Positions 37,075 through 45,782 of a stretch of DNA of 64,000 nucleotides are shown here, in pieces. The stretch is from contig NZ_LNBE01000006.1 of NCBI RefSeq assembly GCF_001445655.1, forward strand, positions 1 to 64,000. The letters run 5' to 3'. How positions within the stretch are numbered: the stretch's first letter is position 1; each line of letters starts with the position of its first letter. The DNA is from Streptomyces roseifaciens (lineage in GTDB: Bacteria > Actinomycetota > Actinomycetes > Streptomycetales > Streptomycetaceae). A model generated the notes under the pieces. The model ran no database searches and had not been told where the DNA came from. It worked only from the letters and a program-made list of their open reading frames with translations. The translations under genes were made by a program, and so were the position numbers.

Positions 37075-38208
37075 ATGAAGATTCTCTTTGTTGCGGGAGG
37101 CACCTCCGGGGTGATCTTCGGCATCGTCCCGCTGGCCCAGGCCGCCCGCAACGCCGGGCACGAGGTCTTTATGGCCGCCCCCGAGAACATGATGGCGACC
37201 ATCACGGGCGCCGGGATCCCCGGCGTCCCGGTCTCCGACGTGCCGATGATGGATCACCTCGTCGACCGGCGCGGCATCCGCGTGCCCATCCCCGAGGATC
37301 TTCACGAGCGCTACATCTTCAACGGGCGCACGTTCGGCCGCTACGCCGCCGCCTGCCTGGACGGCCTGCTGTCCCTGGTGGCGGACTGGCGTCCGGACGT
37401 CGTCGTGGGCGGGGCGCTCGCCTTCGCCGCGCCGCTGATCGCCGGGCACCTGGGCGTGCCGTACGTGAAGCAGGCCATCGACATGGGCGAGCCGCGCACG
37501 ATCGACCTCGCGGCCGCCGCCGAGCTGGGCCCGGAGCTGGAGCGGCTCGGCATGTACGAGATGCCGCGCACGGATCTGTTCGTCGACATCTGTCCGCCCA
37601 GCCTGCGGCCCTCCGACGCGTTGCCCGCGCAGATGATGCGCTACGTGCCGTTCGCCACCCAGATGCCGGTCGAGCCGTGGATGTACACCAAGGGCGACCG
37701 GCCGCGGGTGCTGGTGTCGGCCGGCAGCCGGGTCACCCCGGAGTCCGACTTCGACATCCTCAGCGGCCTGGTCGACAAGGTCGGCAAGCTGGACGTAGAG
37801 CTGCTCATCGCCACGCCCGAGGCGGTCGCGGAGAAGCTGCGGCCGCTGCCGGACCACGTGCGGGCCGGCTGGATCCCGCTGCACCTGGTGGCCCCGACGT
37901 GCGACCTCGTCGTCCACCACGCGGGCGGCAACACGACGATGGGCTACCTCTCGTACGGCGTCCCCCAGGTGCTGGTGCCCTACCTGCCCTACTGCGTCGA
38001 CTACTCGACGCGGCTCAGCGCGTACGGGGCCGCGACGATGATCGACCCCGCCGACGACAGCGCCGAGAACATCGCGCGCGTCTGCGCCGAGATGCTGGCC
38101 ACCCCCTCCTACCGCGAGCGGGCCGCGGAGCTGGCCGCCGAGGTGTCCGCGCTGCCCACGTCCGCCGACGCGGTGCGGGCGATCGAGCGGCTCGCCGCCG
38201 CGGCCTGA
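37075..38208 (+). CDS. Glycosyltransferase, GT1 family (aromatic polyketide type)
   Basis: 377 residues, GT-B fold. N-terminal acceptor domain starts MKILFVAGGTSGVIFGIVPLAQAARNAGHEV; C-terminal donor domain has PRVLVSAGSRV and HHAGGNTTMGYLSYGVPQVLVPY, the nucleotide-sugar motif of antibiotic glycosyltransferases. Would attach the deoxyamino sugar to the aromatic aglycone, as O- or C-glycoside. First gene of a unit with the aminotransferase and the DUF6365-like gene. Confidence 0.92.
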   Translation: MKILFVAGGTSGVIFGIVPLAQAARNAGHEVFMAAPENMMATITGAGIPGVPVSDVPMMDHLVDRRGIRVPIPEDLHERYIFNGRTFGRYAAACLDGLLSLVADWRPDVVVGGALAFAAPLIAGHLGVPYVKQAIDMGEPRTIDLAAAAELGPELERLGMYEMPRTDLFVDICPPSLRPSDALPAQMMRYVPFATQMPVEPWMYTKGDRPRVLVSAGSRVTPESDFDILSGLVDKVGKLDVELLIATPEAVAEKLRPLPDHVRAGWIPLHLVAPTCDLVVHHAGGNTTMGYLSYGVPQVLVPYLPYCVDYSTRLSAYGAATMIDPADDSAENIARVCAEMLATPSYRERAAELAAEVSALPTSADAVRAIERLAAAA

Positions 38209-38278
38209 CCCCCGTACGCCCGCCACCGCACGCGTCCGTGCCACTTCGCGCCACATCGACTCCCAGGGGTACTACCAA

Positions 38279-39436
38279 ATGATCAATCTCTTCCAGCCGC
38301 AGGTCGGTGACGCGGAACTCGCCGCCGTGGCCGAGGTGTTCGACAGCAAGTGGCTCGGGCACGGGCCGCGCACGAAGGCCTTCGAGGCGGCGTTCGCCGA
38401 GCGCCTCGGGGTCGCCCCGGAGCACGTCCTGTTCGTCAACTCCGGTACGGCCGGGCTGTTCCTGGCGCTCGAGGTCCTCGACCTGGCCGAGGGCGACGAG
38501 GTCGTCATCCCGTCCATGAGCTTCCTCGCGGCCGCCAACGCCATCGTCTCCACCGGCGCGACGCCCGTCTTCTGCGACGTCGACCCGCGGACGATGAACC
38601 CCACCTGGGAGCACATCGAGGCCGCGGTCACGCCGCGCACCAAGGCGGTCGTGGTGCTGCACTACGGCGGCTGCCCGGGCGACGTCGTGGAGATCGCCGA
38701 GCGCTGCCGGGAGCGGGGCCTCGCCCTGGTCGAGGACTCGGCCTGCTCGGTGGACTCCCGCGTGGACGGGCGTGCCGCCGGCTCCTTCGGCGACCTGGCC
38801 ATGTGGAGCTTCGACGCCGCGAAGGTGCTGGTCACGGGCGACGGCGGGATGCTCTACGTACGGGACGCCGAGCGCGCGCAGCGGGCCCGCCGGCTCGCGT
38901 ACCACGGGCTCGTGCAGGCCACCGGCCTCGCCTACGCGAAGGTCTCGCACCGCTGGTGGGAGCTGGAGGTCCCCGAGGTGGGCCGGCGCGTCATCGGCAA
39001 CGACCTGACGGCCGCGATCGGCCTGGTGCAGCTCGGGCGGCTGCCGGAGTTCACCGGCCGGCGCAAGGAGATCGTCGCCCTGTACGACCGCGAACTCGCC
39101 GGTGTCGAGGGCGTGCGGACGCCTCCGCCGCTGCCGGCCGGGCACGAGTCCTCGCACTACTTCTACTGGGTGCAGATGGACGCGCGGATCCGCGACCAGG
39201 TCGCCTCCGACCTGCTGGCCGCCGACATCTACACGACCTTCCGCTACGCGCCGCTGCACAAGGTGCCCACCTACAAGTCCGGCGCCGAGCTGCCGGGCAC
39301 CGAGCAGGCGTCCGGCGAGACCCTGTGCCTGCCGATCCACCCGGGGCTCGCCGACGCGGACGTGCTCACCGTGGTGGCGGAGCTGCGCAAGGCGATCGAG
39401 ACGCGCACCCGGGACCTGGCCCCGGCCGCGGGCTGA
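38279..39436 (+). CDS. PLP-dependent NDP-sugar aminotransferase (DegT family, SpnR-like)
   Basis: 385 residues. The PLP lysine lies in WSFDAAKVLVTGDGG; NSGTAGLFLALEVL and EDSACSVDSRVDG are cofactor contacts; SSHYFYWVQ and FRYAPLHKVP are the C-terminal domain marks. From memory the sequence follows SpnR, the 4-aminotransferase of forosamine synthesis, nearly throughout (for example the start INLxQP and IGNDxTAAxGxVQL). It should put an amino group on C-4 of the 2,3,6-trideoxy-4-keto sugar made by the genes downstream. Confidence 0.92.
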   Translation: MINLFQPQVGDAELAAVAEVFDSKWLGHGPRTKAFEAAFAERLGVAPEHVLFVNSGTAGLFLALEVLDLAEGDEVVIPSMSFLAAANAIVSTGATPVFCDVDPRTMNPTWEHIEAAVTPRTKAVVVLHYGGCPGDVVEIAERCRERGLALVEDSACSVDSRVDGRAAGSFGDLAMWSFDAAKVLVTGDGGMLYVRDAERAQRARRLAYHGLVQATGLAYAKVSHRWWELEVPEVGRRVIGNDLTAAIGLVQLGRLPEFTGRRKEIVALYDRELAGVEGVRTPPPLPAGHESSHYFYWVQMDARIRDQVASDLLAADIYTTFRYAPLHKVPTYKSGAELPGTEQASGETLCLPIHPGLADADVLTVVAELRKAIETRTRDLAPAAG

Positions 39437-39455
39437 CCGGACGGGAGACCACGTC

Positions 39456-40721
39456 ATGCGACTGCTGTTCATGTCCCCGCTGTCCAAGACCCTGCACGAG
39501 ACGACCATCGGGCTCGACCTCGCGGACCAGCTCAAGGACGCCGGCGTCGTCAGTCACTTCGTGATCGACGAGTTCAACGAGGACCAGCTCAAGACCGCCG
39601 GATACGCGTACACCGTGATCACGCCCGCCATGGGCGGCCGGGTCCGCGAGGAGGTCGGGCGCGTCGTCGGGGAGTTCCGGCCGGACGCGATCGTCCTCAG
39701 CGACTACCTGGCGCACTGGCTGACCCACCTCGTCAGCTACGAGACCGACCCCTGGTACGTCGAGGACTTCGGCGTCCCGGTGATCCCCATCGACCTGCAC
39801 GACCTGACGAACATCACGCGGGAGCTGGAGGTGCTGGGGAAGACCGTCGTCGCCGACGGCAACATCCTGGACATGCCCGTGCACCTGCACCCCGTGCCGA
39901 TGGGCCGCCCGGAGGCCAGGGCCGGCGGGCAGGGCCTGCCGTACCGCGCCAACCGGGGCATCGCGCCGCTGACGGACGCGGAGCGGGCCGAGGTGCGCCG
40001 GTCGCTGGGGCTCGGCGGGGCGGAGCGGCTGCTGATGTTCCCGACGCTGCCGTGGCAGGAGACCATGCAGACGCGGGCCGGTCCCCGGACGCGCGAGCTG
40101 GCGGTCCGCGTGCCGCGGCTGATCGGGCACTACCTGCGGCAGCTCCCGGACGACACCCACTTCGTCGTCGCCGGGCCGTACCTGGACGGGCTGGGGCTGC
40201 CGCCCGAGCGCGTCCACGTGGAGTCCTCGTACACCGCTCAGCGCTACCACGCCCTGGTCGGCGCCTCGGACGCCGTGATGTCGGCCTTCGTGCCGTCCTA
40301 CGCGCTCGAACGGGCCGTCCTCGCCGACGTGCCCGGGCTGTTCGCCGTCAACACCCACGACATGGCGGAGGCGGCGGGCGACGGCGGGCGGGCCGGGGCG
40401 CCGGACGGGCTCTCGCCCGCGGTCCGGGCGTGGCTCGCGGACTTCCCCGGCGCCGTCCCCGCGTTCCACATGTGGCCCCTGAGCTGGAACAAGGTCATGG
40501 GTCCGCTGCTGGTGGACAACCCGTTCGCCGACACCGCCGTACGCGCCGAGCTGTTCGACGAGCGGGCCGTCGTCGAGGGCCTGACGGGCATCCTCCACGA
40601 CCCGCTGGTCCGCGGCCGCCTGGCGGAGGCGCGCGCGGCCTACCGGGACGGGATCGACCGGCTCCCGGAGACCGCCGAGGTCTTCGCCACCGCGGCGCAG
40701 CGCGTGGGCCTGACGCTCTGA
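39456..40721 (+). CDS. DUF6365-like protein, possible GT-B fold
   Basis: 421 residues from ATG (MRLLFMSPLSKTLHETTIGL) 19 bp after the aminotransferase stop. The layout (N-terminal Rossmann-like half; second half with LLMFPTLPWQETMQTRAG, HFVVAGPYLDGL, YHALVGASDAVMSAF) is reminiscent of GT-B glycosyltransferases or 2-epimerases, but the canonical nucleotide-sugar motif is absent. Proteins of this kind (I assign DUF6365 from memory) occur next to sugar genes with no proven function. Candidates: auxiliary factor of the glycosyltransferase or a second transfer step. Operon partner of the aminotransferase. Confidence 0.6.
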   Translation: MRLLFMSPLSKTLHETTIGLDLADQLKDAGVVSHFVIDEFNEDQLKTAGYAYTVITPAMGGRVREEVGRVVGEFRPDAIVLSDYLAHWLTHLVSYETDPWYVEDFGVPVIPIDLHDLTNITRELEVLGKTVVADGNILDMPVHLHPVPMGRPEARAGGQGLPYRANRGIAPLTDAERAEVRRSLGLGGAERLLMFPTLPWQETMQTRAGPRTRELAVRVPRLIGHYLRQLPDDTHFVVAGPYLDGLGLPPERVHVESSYTAQRYHALVGASDAVMSAFVPSYALERAVLADVPGLFAVNTHDMAEAAGDGGRAGAPDGLSPAVRAWLADFPGAVPAFHMWPLSWNKVMGPLLVDNPFADTAVRAELFDERAVVEGLTGILHDPLVRGRLAEARAAYRDGIDRLPETAEVFATAAQRVGLTL

Positions 40722-40737
40722 CGCGGGCCCGGCGGCT

Positions 40738-40780
40738 CTGAGCCTCCTTCGAGCGGCGCTCTAACCGGGTGCCGAATGCT
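40738..40780 (+). promoter_or_regulatory. SARP-type promoter of 2,3-dehydratase
   Basis: Degenerate heptamers CTGAGCC (40,738), TCGAGCG (40,749) and TCTAACC (40,760) at 11-bp spacing, 8-bp spacer, -10 AATGCT at 40,775-40,780. Because the -10 overlaps an in-frame ATG at 40,776, translation cannot begin there, which supports the GTG at 40,812. Confidence 0.65.
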
Positions 40781-40811
40781 GAAGCAACCGCACATCATGA
40801 GGAGGGCTGCC

Positions 40812-42122
40812 GTGTTCCGGCAGACAAGCGAATTCCACGACTGGTTCGCCGAACAGCGCGCGGCGCAGAACCACCGGGTGACGCCCGCCCCGCTGCGCGG
40901 GCTCGACGGCTGGTCGTTCGAGCCGGGGACCGGCGATATCCGGCACCGCAGCGGGCGGTTCTTCAGCATCGAGGGCATCGCGGCGGAGACCGACAACCGC
41001 GAGGTCGCCGTCTGGTCGCAGCCGATCATCGTGCAGCCGGAGTCCGGGATCCTGGGCATCCTGGTGAAGGAGTTCGCCGGCGTCCCGCACTTCCTGCTCC
41101 AGGTGAAGATGGAGCCGGGGAACATCAACATCCTGCAGCTCTCCCCGACCGTGCAGGCGACGCGGAGCAACTTCACCCGGGTGCACCAGGGGAACGCCGT
41201 CCCGTACCTGGAGCACTTCCTGGCGCCGCGCACCGGGCGGGTGATCTTCGACGCGCTGCAGTCGGAGCAGGGGTCGTGGTTCCTGGGCAAGCGCAACCGC
41301 AACATGATCATCGAGGCGGACGGGGACGTCCCCGTCCGCGACGGCTTCTGCTGGCTCACGCTCGACCAGATCGGCGAGCTGCTGAACGTCGAGAACCTCG
41401 TCAACATGGACACCCGCACCGTGCTGTCGGGCCTCCCCGACGGCTGGGCGGTCCAGGGCCGCACCACCGGCGCCGAGGGCCGGGCCCTGCACGGGACGGC
41501 CGCGCTGCTCAGCTGGTTCACCGAGGCCAAGGCCTCGCACCGGCTCGACCGCCGCCGCATCCCGCTGTCGGAGGTCGGTGGCTGGGCCGAGTCCGACGGG
41601 GCCGTGGTGCACGAGAGCGGCCGCTTCTTCAAGGTCATCGGCGTGGACGTCGAGGCCCAGGGCCGCGAGGTCGCCCGCTGGTCGCAGCCCATGATCGCGC
41701 CGGTCGGCCGGGGCGTGATCGCCTTCCTCACCCGGCGGATCGAGGGCACGGTCCACCTGCTGGTGAAGGCGCGCACCGAGGCGGGCAGCTTCGACGTCCT
41801 CGAAATGGGCCCCACCGTGCAGTGCGCGCCCGCCAACTACGAGGGCCTGCCCGCCGGGAGCCGTCCGCGGTTCCTGGACGAGGTGCTCTCGGCCGCCCCC
41901 GGGCGGGTCCTGCTGGACGTCGTCCACTCCGAGGAGGGCGGCCGCTTCTACCACGCGGAGAACCGCTACCTCGCGGTCGAGGCGCCCGACGACTTCCCGC
42001 TCGACGCCGGCCCGGACCACATATGGATGACGCCCCATCAGCTCGGGGCGATGGTCCGGCACTCCCACCACGTGAACGTCGAGGCCCGCAACCTCCTGGC
42101 CTGCCTGCGGTTCCTGCGGTGA
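40812..42122 (+). CDS. NDP-4-keto-6-deoxyhexose 2,3-dehydratase
   Basis: 436 residues, built from two repeats of a Nudix-like fold: WSQPIIVQPESGILGILV with ILQLSPTVQATRSN in the first half and WSQPMIAPVGRGVIAFLT with VLEMGPTVQCAPAN in the second. Family includes TylX3, SpnO, UrdS. Removes the C-2 hydroxyl of dTDP-4-keto-6-deoxyglucose to give the 3,4-diketo sugar. GTG start with GAGGAGGG 5 bp upstream. Its stop overlaps the 3-ketoreductase start. Confidence 0.95.
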   Translation: MFRQTSEFHDWFAEQRAAQNHRVTPAPLRGLDGWSFEPGTGDIRHRSGRFFSIEGIAAETDNREVAVWSQPIIVQPESGILGILVKEFAGVPHFLLQVKMEPGNINILQLSPTVQATRSNFTRVHQGNAVPYLEHFLAPRTGRVIFDALQSEQGSWFLGKRNRNMIIEADGDVPVRDGFCWLTLDQIGELLNVENLVNMDTRTVLSGLPDGWAVQGRTTGAEGRALHGTAALLSWFTEAKASHRLDRRRIPLSEVGGWAESDGAVVHESGRFFKVIGVDVEAQGREVARWSQPMIAPVGRGVIAFLTRRIEGTVHLLVKARTEAGSFDVLEMGPTVQCAPANYEGLPAGSRPRFLDEVLSAAPGRVLLDVVHSEEGGRFYHAENRYLAVEAPDDFPLDAGPDHIWMTPHQLGAMVRHSHHVNVEARNLLACLRFLR

Positions 42123-43174
42123 ACGCCGCGGAGCGGGACCCCGCGGCCGGGACCGTGCGCCTCGGCCTTCTGGGCTGCGCCGACATCGCCCTGCGCCGGG
42201 TGCTGCCCGCCGTGGCCCGGACCGGGGGCATCGCGCTCACGGCCGTGGCCGCCCGCGACGCCGCCCGGGCCGCGCAGGTCGCGCAGCAGTACGGGGCCGT
42301 GGCCGCCGCCGGCTACGCGGAGCTGCTGGAGCGGGACGACGTCGACGCCGTCTACGTGCCGCTGCCCTCGGCGCTGCACGCCGAGTGGACCGAGCGCGCG
42401 CTGCTCGCCGGGAAGCACGTCCTGGCCGAGAAGCCGCTGACCCTGGACGCCGGGGAGACGGCGCGGCTCGTGGACCTGGCCCGCTCCCGCGGGCTGGTGC
42501 TGATGGAGAACTTCATGTTCGTCCACCACCCGCAGCACCGGCGCGTGCGGCAGCTGCTGGACGAGGGCGCGATCGGCGAGCTCCGCACCCTCCACGCCGC
42601 GTTCGCCATCCCGCCGCGGCCCGACGACGACATCCGCTACCGGGCCGACCTCGGCGGCGGCGCGCTCTTCGACGTCGGCGTCTACCCGCTGCGGGCCGCC
42701 CAGCTGCTGCTCGGGCCCGGCCTGGAGGTGACCGGCGCGGACCTGCGCACCGATGCGGAGCGGGGTGTGGACGTCGCGGGCAGCGTGCTGCTGCGGCGCC
42801 ACGACGGGGTGACCGCCCACCTCACGTTCGGCATGGAACACCACTACACGTCACGTTACGAAGTGCTCGGCAGCACGGGCCGGCTCCGCCTCGACCACGC
42901 CTTCACGCCCCCGGCCGGCCACCGCCCGGTGGTCGTCGTCGAGCGGCAGGGCGGTGTCGAGGAGCTGGAGCTGGAGCCGTTCGACCAGGTCACGGCCGCC
43001 GTCCGAGCGTTGGTGACGAGCATCGGATCCGGCGCCGGTACGACGACCGGCGAGGCGACCGTCCGCCACGCGGAGCTGGTCGCCGACGTCCACCGGGCAG
43101 GGCACGCGCGCAGAGGCCGGGCCGGCACTGCCCGACGACTCGCTGAGTACGCCGTAGGAGGCGAAGAGAAATGA
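42119..43174 (+). CDS. NDP-hexose 3-ketoreductase (Gfo/Idh/MocA family)
   Basis: 351 residues. N-terminal Rossmann fold (RLGLLGCADIALRRVLPA), then AEKPLTLDAGETARL holding the EKP motif lysine, and GGGALFDVGVYPLRAAQLLLG in the C-terminal half. Reduces the 3-keto group of the unstable 3,4-diketo-2,6-dideoxy sugar using NADPH (SpnN, TylC1-type step). GTG start overlaps the dehydratase stop by 4 bp, and its own stop overlaps the 3-dehydrase ATG. Confidence 0.93.
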   Translation: MNAAERDPAAGTVRLGLLGCADIALRRVLPAVARTGGIALTAVAARDAARAAQVAQQYGAVAAAGYAELLERDDVDAVYVPLPSALHAEWTERALLAGKHVLAEKPLTLDAGETARLVDLARSRGLVLMENFMFVHHPQHRRVRQLLDEGAIGELRTLHAAFAIPPRPDDDIRYRADLGGGALFDVGVYPLRAAQLLLGPGLEVTGADLRTDAERGVDVAGSVLLRRHDGVTAHLTFGMEHHYTSRYEVLGSTGRLRLDHAFTPPAGHRPVVVVERQGGVEELELEPFDQVTAAVRALVTSIGSGAGTTTGEATVRHAELVADVHRAGHARRGRAGTARRLAEYAVGGEEK

Positions 43175-44469
43175 ACGAAGCCAAGGCCCGCATTCTGGAG
43201 CAGGTCCGTGCCTACCACGGCACGGACGAGAAGGAGTTCGTCCCCGGGGAGACCGGCGTGTGGCCGGCCGGTGCCGTCTTCGACGCCGACGACCGGGTGG
43301 CGCTGGTCGAGGCGGCGCTGGACATGCGCATCGCCGCCGGCGTGAGCTCCCGCCGCTTCGAGCGCCAGTTCGCCAAGTACTTCAAGCTGCGCAAGGCCCA
43401 CCTGACCAACTCGGGCTCCTCGGCCAACCTGCTCGCGCTGTCCGCCTTCACCTCCCCGCAGCTGGAGGACCGGCGGCTGCAGCCCGGCGACGAGGTGATC
43501 ACCGTGGCGGCGGGCTTCCCGACCACCGTCAACCCGATCATCCAGAACGGCCTGGTGCCCGTCTTCATCGACGTCGAGCTCGGCACGTACAACACGACGC
43601 CGGAGCGCATCGCCGAGGCCATCGGCCCGCGCACCAAGGCGATCATGATCGCGCACTCGCTGGGCAATCCCTTCGCCGTCGAGGAGGTCGCGAAGCTCGC
43701 CGAGGAGCACGACCTCTTCCTCATCGAGGACAACTGCGACGCCGTCGGCTCGCTCTACCGCGGCAAGCCCACCGGCACCTTCGGCGACATCGCCACCACC
43801 AGCTTCTACCCGGCGCACCACCTCGCGATGGGCGAGGGCGGCTGCGTGCTGACCGACAACCTCGCGCTCGCGCGCATCGTCGAGTCCATGCGCGACTGGG
43901 GCCGGGACTGCTGGTGCGAGCCGGGCGAGGACAACCGCTGCTTCAAGCGGTTCGACTACCAGATGGGCGACCTGCCGCACGGCTACGACCACAAGTACAT
44001 CTTCTCGCACGTGGGTTACAACCTGAAGGCGACCGACCTCCAGGCCGCCCTCGGCCTCAGCCAGCTCTCCAAGATCGATGCGTTCGGCGAGGCCCGGCGC
44101 GCCAACTGGAAGCGGCTGCGCGAGGGCCTGGACGGGGTGCCGGGGCTGCTCCTGCCGGAGGCCACGCCCGACAGCGACCCCAGCTGGTTCGGCTTCGCCA
44201 TCACCGTGCGGCCCGAGGCCCGCTACACCCGCAAGGACCTGGTGGCGTTCCTGGAGGGCCGGAAGATCGGCACCCGCCGCTTCTTCGCCGGCAACCTCAC
44301 CCGCCACCCGGCCTACCTCGACCGCCCGCGCCGGATCAGCGGCTCGCTCGCCAACAGCGACCTCGTCGCCGAGCACACGTTCTGGATCGGCGTCTACCCC
44401 GGCCTCACCCCCGAGATGATCGACTACTCGGCCGAGTCCATCCGGGACTTCGCCGCGAAGAACTCCTGA
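43171..44469 (+). CDS. NDP-4-keto-hexose 3-dehydrase, PLP and [2Fe-2S] dependent (SpnQ/E1-like)
   Basis: 432 residues. The lysine of aminotransferases is replaced by histidine (TTSFYPAHHLAMGEGG, His216/217), so PMP is not bound covalently. Cysteines 189, 247, 249 and 257 reproduce the E1 iron-sulphur motif C-x57-C-x1-C-x7-C. It removes the C-3 hydroxyl of the 2,6-dideoxy-4-keto sugar and needs single electrons from a reductase or ferredoxin; no dedicated E3-type reductase gene is present. Followed by SHVGYNLKATDLQAALGL. This step fixes the sugar as 2,3,6-trideoxy before amination. Confidence 0.96.
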   Translation: MNEAKARILEQVRAYHGTDEKEFVPGETGVWPAGAVFDADDRVALVEAALDMRIAAGVSSRRFERQFAKYFKLRKAHLTNSGSSANLLALSAFTSPQLEDRRLQPGDEVITVAAGFPTTVNPIIQNGLVPVFIDVELGTYNTTPERIAEAIGPRTKAIMIAHSLGNPFAVEEVAKLAEEHDLFLIEDNCDAVGSLYRGKPTGTFGDIATTSFYPAHHLAMGEGGCVLTDNLALARIVESMRDWGRDCWCEPGEDNRCFKRFDYQMGDLPHGYDHKYIFSHVGYNLKATDLQAALGLSQLSKIDAFGEARRANWKRLREGLDGVPGLLLPEATPDSDPSWFGFAITVRPEARYTRKDLVAFLEGRKIGTRRFFAGNLTRHPAYLDRPRRISGSLANSDLVAEHTFWIGVYPGLTPEMIDYSAESIRDFAAKNS

Positions 44470-44507
44470 CGCCCGTACCTCCTGACGCCCGTACCTCCTG
44501 ACGCGCG
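44465..44507 (+). repeat. 16-bp tandem repeat over the 3-dehydrase stop codon
   Basis: CCTGACGCCCGTACCT occurs at 44,465 and 44,481 and again in part at 44,497. The first copy holds the stop codon. Likely slippage; no role apparent. Confidence 0.55.
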
Positions 44508-44573
44508 CCGGCCCCTCCCGGCGCGCCCGCACCGCTATCCACCGCACCACCGCACACCACAGGAGCCCTCACG

Positions 44574-45710
44574 ATGACCAGGGACGCAGCCGCACCCACC
44601 CTGCTGCAGGCCGCCGCCGCGGCCGCCCCGCTCGCCGCCGCGCACGCCGCGGACGCGGAGGCGGACCGCCGTCTCTCCCCGCCCGTCGTGGAGGCGATCG
44701 TGGCCGCCGGGTTCTCCAGCCACTTCGCCCCGGCGGCGCTCGGCGGTGCGGCCGGCACCTTCGCGGAGCTCCTCGACGCCTCCGCGGCGCTCGGCGAGGG
44801 CTGCGCCTCGGCGGCCTGGTTCGCCTCCGTGATCGCCAGCGCCGGGCGGCTCACCGCCTACCTGCCGCAGGAGGGCCGCGAGGGCGTCTGGGCCAAGGGG
44901 CCGCAGACCGTCGTCGTCGCCGGGCTCATGCCCTCGGGGACCGCCGAGCGGGCCCCCGGCGGCGGCTGGCGCGTCACCGGCTCGTGGAACTACGTCAGCG
45001 CCGTCGACTTCTCCGACTGGACGCTCGTCGCCGCCCGCACCGGCGAGGAGGGCACCGGCGTGCGCGTCCTCGCCGTGCCCCGCACCGACTACGCGATCAG
45101 CGAGACGTGGCAGGTCATCGGCATGCGCGGCACCGGCAGCAACACCGTCGTGCTCGACGAGGTGCTGGTGCCCGACGCGTTCACCGTCCCCCTCGACGTG
45201 CTGCTCGCCGGCCTCGCCCCCGAGGCGGAGGCGGCCTGCCACCGGGTGCCGATGAAGGCCGCCAACGGCGTCACCCTCGCCGGGCCCCTGCTCGGCGCTA
45301 CCCGGGGTGCGCTGCGCCGCTGGCGCGAGCTCGTCGCCGCCAAGCTGGCGGCCCCCGCGGGCGCCATCTCCGGCGGCTCCGACCACGGCACCTTCGAGCA
45401 GCTCCTGGCCCGCGCGGAGGGCGAGATCGACGCGGCCGGGCTGCTGCTGGAGCGCGTCGCCCGCACCACCGACTCCGGTGCCGTCGACGCGCTCGGCACC
45501 GCCCGCAACGGGCGGGACTGCGCGCTCGCCGCGGAGATGCTCGCGACGGTCTCCGACCGGCTGCTGCGCTCGGCCGGCACCCGCGCGCAGGCCGAGGGCG
45601 AGGAGCTCCAGCGGCGCTGGCGGGACGTCAACTGCGGTGCGGGCCACAGCGGTCTGCAGTTCCCGACGGCGGCGGGTGCGTACGCGCGGCTGCTGAACGC
45701 CTCCGCCTGA
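44574..45710 (+). CDS. Flavin-dependent monooxygenase of acyl-CoA dehydrogenase fold (ActVA-ORF5-like)
   Basis: 378 residues, group D two-component oxygenase. Flavin/substrate segments GEGCASAAWFASVIAS, GGWRVTGSWNYVSAVDFSDW and MRGTGSNTVVLDEVLVP are typical; the acyl-CoA dehydrogenase catalytic glutamate region is not conserved. It uses reduced FMN from a separate reductase (gene at 56,629) to hydroxylate the naphthalene or quinone ring, as ActVA-ORF5 does. Located at the end of the sugar genes and ending at a terminator. Confidence 0.88.
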   Translation: MTRDAAAPTLLQAAAAAAPLAAAHAADAEADRRLSPPVVEAIVAAGFSSHFAPAALGGAAGTFAELLDASAALGEGCASAAWFASVIASAGRLTAYLPQEGREGVWAKGPQTVVVAGLMPSGTAERAPGGGWRVTGSWNYVSAVDFSDWTLVAARTGEEGTGVRVLAVPRTDYAISETWQVIGMRGTGSNTVVLDEVLVPDAFTVPLDVLLAGLAPEAEAACHRVPMKAANGVTLAGPLLGATRGALRRWRELVAAKLAAPAGAISGGSDHGTFEQLLARAEGEIDAAGLLLERVARTTDSGAVDALGTARNGRDCALAAEMLATVSDRLLRSAGTRAQAEGEELQRRWRDVNCGAGHSGLQFPTAAGAYARLLNASA

Positions 45711-45725
45711 CGATTCTTCGTACGA

Positions 45726-45764
45726 AAGCGCCGGACGGACCCGTCGCGGGTCCGTCCGGCGCTT
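45726..45764. terminator. Bidirectional terminator between oxygenase and SARP gene
   Basis: Perfect 17-bp arms (AAGCGCCGGACGGACCC and its complement), 5-base loop, in the 72-bp gap between the convergent oxygenase and activator genes. Confidence 0.88.
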
Positions 45765-45782
45765 CGTGTGCGGGGGGTCGGG

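Noticed and set aside
40776..40811. ATG at 40,776 as start of the 2,3-dehydratase
   Set aside because: It overlaps the predicted -10 element and lacks a ribosome site; GTG at 40,812 has GAGGAGGG at good distance.
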